From a bacterium (lineage in GTDB: Bacteria > Vulcanimicrobiota > Xenobia > Xenobiales > JADMJV01): a stretch of 55,135 nt of DNA. Shown here piece after piece: positions 49,839 through 55,135 of this stretch (position 1 is the stretch's first letter; each line of letters starts with the position of its first letter). The notes under the pieces are model-generated. The model worked only from the letters and a program-made list of their open reading frames with translations, searched no databases and was not told the DNA's origin. Location: positions 1-55,135 of the forward strand of contig JAFEBA010000090.1 in the NCBI GenBank assembly GCA_018266105.1, read 5' to 3'. The translations under genes were made by a program, and so were the position numbers.

Positions 49839-51661
49839 GGCAGGGACTGAAGTTCCGGACCGACAGGCACCACATCCAGAATGTCGCCCATTCCGGGCAT
49901 CGTGTTGATGTCGCGAAAATACTTGGTGATGACCCGCCGACGATAGGAATCTGTTTTTTGGTTGGCGGCTGTCAGCTCGGCCACTTTTCTCTCGAGGGCG
50001 GCGATTTCGGCCCGGAGGCTCCTGATTTCATCCTCCGCTCCTGGAAGAGCCGAACCTTCGGTCACGGCCAGAAGCCTTTCCGCCATGGAAATGCCCACCT
50101 GGGTGCGCCGCCGGTGAACTTGACCGATTTGTTCAAATGTGCCGCCAACTTCTTTGATTTCGCTCAGTTCCTGTAAAACTTGCTGTTTGTCGGCCTGGTC
50201 GCCGTCACCCATGCCCTCCAAGACCTGTGCCTGGTAAAGGCCTCCCAGACGGTTGATTTCTTCGCCGTACTGTTTGGCGTCCCAGGCTTCCTTTTCAATC
50301 TGGGCCTGGATGAGTTGCTGCTTGAGTTCGGGGCTGGGCGTCTGCTGGTACTTGCTCTGCAGTGACTTGACCTCGGCGCTCAGGGGTCCATTCTCTTCCA
50401 GCGTAAAACTGCGCGAACCGGCTTTGCTTCCGCCGGAACTCCCAGAACCACCCAGCCTTTCTTCCAATACTACAATCTTGGCCTTGAGGACTTTATTTTC
50501 GGCCAGCAATTGCTCGTGCTCAGCTTGCAGCAGCTGGGCCTCGGCGGTTGGCCCGGAACGGCCGGTCAGTTGGGTGCGCACCGACTCGAGTTGTTTGCGG
50601 GTGTCCAGCAGTTCTTTCAAGGCCAGGTCGCGAGCTACGACCAACTTTTGCATTTCATCTGAACTGGCTGCGGCCGGGCTCCTCTTCTCCAGGGCTTCCA
50701 CTTTGGCTTCGGCCTGTTTTCGCCGTAGTTCCTCGGCTCGGAGCCTGGCCTCCAGGTCGGCCAGGCGGGCGCTGGCCAGGTCGCTGCGGGCGGCGCTGAT
50801 GTCCAACTCCTTCACCGAGGGGCCGCCCTGCGTAACCGTTCCCAGCACCCAGTTGGTCGTCGAAGGCCCATCGTAGAACATTCGCGGAGTTTGAAGCTGA
50901 TGGATGACGGTCTGGGTGTTGGGAGCAACCCTGGCGGCCAGATACTCCGCCAACGAGTTGGGGGTGATATTGCCCTTCAGTCCCCCTTGCAACGCTTCCA
51001 CCAGAAAGTAGGTGAAGAAGCCGTGTTTCTTCTCTTCCCATTCCCAGGAGCGCTGGCCCGGGCTGCAGCTGAGCAGGCCAACCACCTCTCGGCCGTTGGA
51101 GGATTCTGAGAAGCTGGCCAGCGAGCCGGCATCCATGCTGGGGGCGCCGGTAGGGTCATTGCGGCAGGCATCCAGCACGGTCAAGGTTCGAGCTGCGACG
51201 GTTCTGGAGATGAGCCGGTTCAGATCGGATCTGTTCAGAGCCGAGGCCTTCAAGGTCTCCAGGCTGCGGTTATCCGAGTCTTTCATGAGCAGGAAAGAGT
51301 CGGCCCCAACCTGGGCGCCGTGGCCGGCGAAGTAAAAGATGACCACATCCTCGGGTTTGGCTGATTTGCTCAGCCAGTCCAGTCGATAGATCAGGTTGAG
51401 CCGGTTGGGGACCTGATTGCTGTCGGCCGCGTCTCCTGTGAACAGGAAGAGGTGTTCTGGGGAGATTTTGAGGAGTTTTTGCAGGGCCTGCGCGAACACC
51501 TTGGCGTCCGCTCCGGCATAGCGCAGGTCGGGGATGGACTCCTTGGTGTAGTCGTCGATACCCACCACCACCGCCCAGGTCTGGCCCTCGGCCCGGACGG
51601 CCGGCGAAAGCCAGCCCAACCCCCCGGCCAGCAGGCCGGCCACCCAGCGGCGCAACATCAT
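49835..51661 (-). CDS. caspase-like (C14/orthocaspase) protein with long coiled coil
   Basis: A 608-residue protein. It opens with a signal-like helix (VAGLLAGGLGWLSPAVRA), so it may act outside the cytoplasm. The peptidase domain covers residues about 27-260: WAVVVGIDDY, FYFAGHGAQ (His114) and TVLDACRNDP (Cys166), with SCSPGQRSWEW near residue 197 and HGFFTYFLVEAL following. Residues 290-590 are coiled coil (LEARLRAEELRRKQAEAKVEALE onwards). Substrates are unknown; relatives prefer basic or small P1 residues. It overlaps the upstream gene by ATGA and the convergent tpsB by 4 bases. Confidence 0.88.
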   Translation of the reverse strand: MMLRRWVAGLLAGGLGWLSPAVRAEGQTWAVVVGIDDYTKESIPDLRYAGADAKVFAQALQKLLKISPEHLFLFTGDAADSNQVPNRLNLIYRLDWLSKSAKPEDVVIFYFAGHGAQVGADSFLLMKDSDNRSLETLKASALNRSDLNRLISRTVAARTLTVLDACRNDPTGAPSMDAGSLASFSESSNGREVVGLLSCSPGQRSWEWEEKKHGFFTYFLVEALQGGLKGNITPNSLAEYLAARVAPNTQTVIHQLQTPRMFYDGPSTTNWVLGTVTQGGPSVKELDISAARSDLASARLADLEARLRAEELRRKQAEAKVEALEKRSPAAASSDEMQKLVVARDLALKELLDTRKQLESVRTQLTGRSGPTAEAQLLQAEHEQLLAENKVLKAKIVVLEERLGGSGSSGGSKAGSRSFTLEENGPLSAEVKSLQSKYQQTPSPELKQQLIQAQIEKEAWDAKQYGEEINRLGGLYQAQVLEGMGDGDQADKQQVLQELSEIKEVGGTFEQIGQVHRRRTQVGISMAERLLAVTEGSALPGAEDEIRSLRAEIAALERKVAELTAANQKTDSYRRRVITKYFRDINTMPGMGDILDVVPVGPELQSLP

Positions 51662-52527
51662 TCTTCCACGGGGGCCCAGAGCTCTTTGAAGTCTTCCTCA
51701 GCCTGGTTGGAGGCATCAGGGTACTTGCTTTTGATCCTGTCTTTCAGTTGAAGAGCTCGCCAGTAGAGTCGGAGATTACGGCAGGATTCGTAGAGCTCGA
51801 GCAGGGAGGCCTGGTCGGTGGATTTCGCCTGCTGGACCTTGAGCGAACTCACCAGGTCATTGGGCAGGCGAGCCACCGCAAAGGCGGCCTCCACATCCAC
51901 GGGAGTGCCGTCTTCAATGTAGACCAGGTAGGTTGTGGCCGGCTTCATTTGCAGCCCGGGCAGGGTCAACTTGTTGTCCTTGACCATTCCACTGGTGGTT
52001 GCCCATTCGTAGGGCAGACTGGCCTGGGTATAGTGCACCACGCCCGTGCCGTTCATACGGCGCTTGGTCAAAGCAAGGTCGAGCACGACCGGCTCACTGC
52101 CTTCGAAGTTGATGCAGACCGTGCGCATTCCCTCGCCGGTCTGAACGGTGCGACTGGTAAATCCGCCATATTTGCTCATGTCCACTTTGTGGCTGACGCG
52201 GATGCCTTCGCGGTCATGAACGTCTTTGAGCAACTGCACCTGCTCACCGCTGGGAGCGGTCGAGGAAACCTTGTACTCGAAGGGACCCTTGAGTTGATAG
52301 CGCTGGCCATTACCCAGGCTGGTCAAGGTGAGAGAAGCGCCTTTGGGGACATCCACTTTGTCTCCGGCTTTGAGGGCTTTGAGCAATTTGACCTGACCGT
52401 GTCCCTGGGTGGACTGGAGCGTAGATTGGCCTTCAGCGGCGACCACCAGGTAGAGGCGGTCGGTTTCGGCCCAGCTCAATCCCAGGCTGGCCAACCAGAG
52501 TGCGGGTATTAACTGCGTCCATTTCAC
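51658..52527 (-). CDS. secreted FecR-like protein, unknown
   Basis: A 289-residue protein from GTG 52527 with GGAGG 11 bases upstream and a signal peptide (QLIPALWLASLGLSWA). Residues 35-85 (VKLLKALKAGDKVDVPKGASLTLTS, then RYQLKGPFEYKV) resemble the beta-rich core of FecR or of orphan periplasmic FecR-like proteins, here without an adjacent sigma factor. The C-terminus is helical and TPR-like (LLELYESCRNLRLYWRALQLKDRI). It is translationally coupled to the caspase-like gene (ATGATG), so the two act together. Confidence 0.75.
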   Translation of the reverse strand: MKWTQLIPALWLASLGLSWAETDRLYLVVAAEGQSTLQSTQGHGQVKLLKALKAGDKVDVPKGASLTLTSLGNGQRYQLKGPFEYKVSSTAPSGEQVQLLKDVHDREGIRVSHKVDMSKYGGFTSRTVQTGEGMRTVCINFEGSEPVVLDLALTKRRMNGTGVVHYTQASLPYEWATTSGMVKDNKLTLPGLQMKPATTYLVYIEDGTPVDVEAAFAVARLPNDLVSSLKVQQAKSTDQASLLELYESCRNLRLYWRALQLKDRIKSKYPDASNQAEEDFKELWAPVEE

Positions 52528-52728
52528 GGCTTTGAATACCTCCGAGAATGCTTAAATACGAAACAGCAGGCCCTAAAGCCTTTCGGACTCCAGGAGCTTG
52601 GCCGGAAACTCCCTTGACAGGCCTGAGTCCTACTCCTGGTATCAAATCTGCGGGACGATTCGGGAAAGATCCGCCCTTGCAGGGTCTATTTCCCCGCGCT
52701 GGAGCGCCGCATCGCAGAAATGCTGCTC

Positions 52729-53607
52729 CTAGTATCTGCGGTCTGAGGTGCGCCAGTTGTACTGATAGTCCTGATAAGCCGTTTGCACGTTTTGCTCGGC
52801 CGAAGTGGCGGCACTCTCTGCCTGGGCCAGGTCACTGTCGCCGTAACGCAGATGCTGGTCGATTTGCTGCAGTTGCTGAGCCAGCGTGTTCAGGTTATTG
52901 CGGGCGCAGCGCGCCTGGTAGGACACTGACACGCCTTCGGTGTCTCGGCTGACCGCGTTAAGGTCATAACGGGCCGAATTGATGGGGTTTTGCAGACCTT
53001 GCAACTTGTCTTCCAGTTGCTGCTGAATCATTTCGATACGGTAGATTTGCGACTGAAACTGGCTCAGGGAAGTATTGGATTCAGCGTGGCGATAGGGCTG
53101 AGGCAGGCGGTTGGGGTCGACTTGCTTGAGATAGGCTTGAGCGTTGGCCAGCTGTCCTTTGATTTCGTAAAGCACCGAGGTCGGGTTGCTGCGGTCGTAG
53201 CGCAAGTTGTAGAGTTGGCGTTCAATTTGGTCCAAACTGCTGCTTGCATACTGACCGGTGCGCGAGTTGTCGGTCTCCTCCGTGTCACTTTCGGCCGGAT
53301 AGAGGTCGTTGCTGGTGCGAGTGGTCTGGGTGTAGGCGGAGTTGACTTCGCGTTGCACATTTCCCCAGAACTGGCGAACCTGGTTGATTCCCGATCGGGC
53401 TTTGCTCAGCTCGGTCTGAGCCATATAAAGGGGGTCGAGCACTTCGTTCGGATTGACCTGGGGAGCCATTCCGTCCTGGGGATAGGCCTGGCCGGCTCCA
53501 CCACTCTGGTGGTTGCGAGTCTGGACGCGTTGGGACTGCTCAGGCAGTTTGCCGCCCGTGTAGGGGTTATAGCCCTGAAAGAAGGCTTCCATCCGCGAAA
53601 GTGACAT
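52729..53607 (-). CDS. hypothetical coiled-coil protein, 292 residues
   Basis: The first 60 residues are Gln/Gly/Pro-rich (FFQGYNPYTGGKLPEQ), the remainder strongly helical with heptad-like patterns (LSQFQSQIYRIEMIQQQLEDKLQGLQ and LNTLAQQLQQIDQHL). No signal peptide or membrane helix. It is rich in Gln, Asn, Tyr and Arg. Function not recognised. It lies 34 bases downstream of the MCE gene on the same strand. Confidence 0.7.
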   Translation of the reverse strand: MSLSRMEAFFQGYNPYTGGKLPEQSQRVQTRNHQSGGAGQAYPQDGMAPQVNPNEVLDPLYMAQTELSKARSGINQVRQFWGNVQREVNSAYTQTTRTSNDLYPAESDTEETDNSRTGQYASSSLDQIERQLYNLRYDRSNPTSVLYEIKGQLANAQAYLKQVDPNRLPQPYRHAESNTSLSQFQSQIYRIEMIQQQLEDKLQGLQNPINSARYDLNAVSRDTEGVSVSYQARCARNNLNTLAQQLQQIDQHLRYGDSDLAQAESAATSAEQNVQTAYQDYQYNWRTSDRRY

Positions 53608-53641
53608 GCAAAGACGATATTCCGTCCGCCTTAAAAATTTC

Positions 53642-54733
53642 CTATTGGTGCTCGCGAGGGGCCAGCCAACGATAGGGCTCTACCTGTTCTTCGAAGCCGT
53701 GAACCTGTTCTTTCCATTTCTCGGTCAGGGCTTTGTACTTGCGCACCGGCTCTTTGAAGCCGTCTTTGATCTGGGGATCAGAGGACAGCGTGTGCATGTC
53801 GCCGGCCAGATTGGCGTAGTCTTCCAGCTTGTTCTTCCAGTCGTGCATCTGCTGGCTTAGCTTTTCCGGGTCCATGGTGGCCAGCGGGCTGGATTCCAGG
53901 CGAGCCTTCAACGCCAGCAAACCCTTCGTATAGCCTTCCGCCAGTTTATAGGCCTGGTCCATCTGCTTCTGGCCGGCATCCAGTCGGGACCTGTACATGG
54001 CCAGCTGGGCGCGGGCCACCGGAACCACCGTCTGCATTCTGGCCTGGGCCCGGGCCGTCATCTCGTCCATCCGCTGCACATTGGCCATCAAAGCCGCTTC
54101 CTGGCGATCCAGGCTGTGTGCCATTTGAGTGACCTGGGCCCGCGAGCCCTGGCTGACGCGAGCGAATTCGGCTGAATAGAAGCGCATATTGGAAGCCAGG
54201 TCCTTCATGTCGCGCCGGAAATTCGCGTCAGCGAAGTTGGAACGCATCTGCTTGGTCGATTCGCTCAGGGTTTTGAAGTGTTTAATGGTCGCCAGCAACT
54301 GATCATCAGCCGAGCTGTTAAGCTCCATCTTGAGGATGGCCCCGGAAGCCACCGCTTCACCCGGTGGAGGCGGCAGAATGTTGATAAAGTGGCGTCCGCG
54401 CAAGGTGGAGACGACCTTGTAGGCGGTTCCCTCGCTCAGCTTGTAGCCCTGGTAAAGTCCGACCGTGACCAGCACAACCGGGCGGGTTTCTCCCGGCGGA
54501 TTGAGACGCTCCCAGTCTTCTTCGGGGGCAAAATCGATGTCGACTACGCGGCCGCCGTCCACTCCCCCCAGGGTGACCGGGTCGCCCACGCGCAACCCCT
54601 GGCAGGCGTGAAAGACCAGTTTGTACTGGGAGCCCAGCAGGGGCGTGCGTTTGCCCTGGGTAGGCGCCAGCCCGAGTAACACCATGGAGATGGTGCACAC
54701 GACCAGACCGATCCGTCCCTCTTTGCTAAGCAT
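53642..54733 (-). CDS. MCE/MlaD-domain lipid-transport protein
   Basis: A 363-residue protein from ATG 54733, which shares its A with the TAA stop of the preceding gene (TAATG). N-terminal anchor (RIGLVVCTISMVLLGLAP), then one MCE domain at about residues 25-115 (GLRVGDPVTLGGVDGGRVVDI, YKVVSTLRGRHFINILPP), then a long helical region. Single-MCE proteins form hexameric rings that carry phospholipids between the membranes with an ABC transporter (MlaFE type). No MlaE or MlaF gene is seen in the window. Confidence 0.87.
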   Translation of the reverse strand: MLSKEGRIGLVVCTISMVLLGLAPTQGKRTPLLGSQYKLVFHACQGLRVGDPVTLGGVDGGRVVDIDFAPEEDWERLNPPGETRPVVLVTVGLYQGYKLSEGTAYKVVSTLRGRHFINILPPPPGEAVASGAILKMELNSSADDQLLATIKHFKTLSESTKQMRSNFADANFRRDMKDLASNMRFYSAEFARVSQGSRAQVTQMAHSLDRQEAALMANVQRMDEMTARAQARMQTVVPVARAQLAMYRSRLDAGQKQMDQAYKLAEGYTKGLLALKARLESSPLATMDPEKLSQQMHDWKNKLEDYANLAGDMHTLSSDPQIKDGFKEPVRKYKALTEKWKEQVHGFEEQVEPYRWLAPREHQ

Positions 54734-55135
54734 TACACCGCCGATTGGTGGGCTTGCGCCACGATTTGAGCCCAATCCAGCGAGGGCCCTGCGGCTGGTT
54801 TAGATTCCTGACGGGTGAACCCTGCCACAAATTCAATATTTCCAGCCGGTCCCCGTACCGGGGAATGGGTCAGATCGCAGAGCTGCCAGCCCGACTCGGC
54901 TGCCTCGGAGGTAGAGCGTTGCAGCACATCCTGATGGACCTGTGGGTTAAGCACCACCCCTTTGCGCAGGTTTTTGGCTTCGGTCTCAAACTGGGGCTTG
55001 ATCAGGGTGATCAGGCGCGGTGCCCCCCAATTCCAGATAACCGGGTAGAGCAGGCGCAGAGAAATAAAGGAAAGGTCGGCTGTGACCAGGTCAGCCTGGA
55101 AGGGCAGCTCTTCCAGGTAGCGGGCATTGGTTTTG
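54733..55135 (-). CDS. TlyA-family rRNA methyltransferase / hemolysin-like (partial, 3' part)
   Basis: About 133 residues, open to the window's right edge, ending with TAA at 54733-54735. The visible part matches the FtsJ-like methyltransferase end of TlyA: NARYLEELPF, ADLSFISLRLLYPV (conserved D-x-S-F-I-S-L), LITLIKPQFE and RKGVVLNPQVHQDV. TlyA proteins 2'-O-methylate 16S/23S rRNA cytidines; the S4-like domain would lie beyond the window. Its last residues (DWAQIVAQAHQSAV) are coupled to the MCE gene. Confidence 0.88.
   Translation of the reverse strand, partial: KTNARYLEELPFQADLVTADLSFISLRLLYPVIWNWGAPRLITLIKPQFETEAKNLRKGVVLNPQVHQDVLQRSTSEAAESGWQLCDLTHSPVRGPAGNIEFVAGFTRQESKPAAGPSLDWAQIVAQAHQSAV

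Noticed and set aside
1..55135. Mobile elements or a prophage as the source of the peptidoglycan enzymes
   Set aside because: No transposase, integrase, capsid, tail or inverted-repeat boundary was seen anywhere in the window.

Overview
The window is a gene-dense, high-GC stretch of a chromosome from a diderm (Gram-negative type) bacterium. Signs of an outer membrane are a two-partner secretion pair (FHA-type exoprotein plus TpsB transporter), an MCE/MlaD-type lipid-transport protein, a lipoprotein, a periplasmic cytochrome c and a beta-barrel-like domain. GTG and TTG starts are frequent and neighbouring genes often overlap by 1-10 bases. The taxon cannot be fixed from the sequence. Many predicted proteins match no family I recognise, which fits a poorly sampled phylum (an Eremiobacterota/Armatimonadota-like lineage is only a guess). 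I see no insertion sequence, prophage, CRISPR array, rRNA or tRNA, so this looks like core or clade-specific chromosome rather than an island.

Layout. Positions 1-3.4 kb hold a small membrane protein, a glycine-zipper protein, a tandem-PilZ protein, an msrA with an in-frame UGA at its catalytic position, and a DUF4870 protein. Positions 3.4-10 kb hold DUF2252 divergent from a secreted amine oxidase, a cytochrome c, a tail-anchored protein, a lipoprotein and two small unknowns. Positions 10.1-12.6 kb hold a secreted protein that joins a barrel-like N-terminal domain to a complete amidinotransferase, followed by two overlapping half-size DMT/EamA transporter genes. Positions 12.7-16.9 kb hold peptidoglycan-binding and NlpC/P60-CHAP-like proteins without signal peptides, among unknown genes. 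Positions 17-20.2 kb hold a phospholipase D-like protein, a split chromate transporter and an RlmL-type RNA methyltransferase. Positions 20.4-26.1 kb hold a kinase-like protein lacking its phospho-histidine, a hybrid histidine kinase, an SGNH hydrolase and a membrane Fe-S quinone reductase. Positions 26.6-31.5 kb hold a Pol I homologue with a ruined polymerase site, ribosomal protein S1 and CoaE. Positions 31.5-35.9 kb form a cell-wall operon: lytic transglycosylase, unknown, L,D-transpeptidase, FtsW/RodA-type SEDS protein, and a PBP-like protein without its catalytic serine. Positions 35.9-44.2 kb hold an NHL propeller, Pta, a tryptophan-repeat protein, a TPR protein and an ABC exporter pair. 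Positions 44.3-52.5 kb hold the divergent TpsA/TpsB pair and a caspase-like/FecR-like operon. Positions 52.7-55.1 kb hold a coiled-coil unknown, the MCE protein and the 3' part of a TlyA-type methyltransferase gene.

Most notable are: (1) MsrA with UGA exactly where the catalytic Cys codon belongs, followed by a hairpin that fits a bacterial SECIS element, so a probable selenoprotein; (2) three proteins that keep their fold but have lost catalytic residues (Pol I, class B PBP, histidine kinase), each next to or within a plausible functional context; (3) the exported barrel-amidinotransferase fusion with its mini-DMT pair; (4) a small secreted protein made of three exact 40-residue repeats with tryptophans at heptad spacing.
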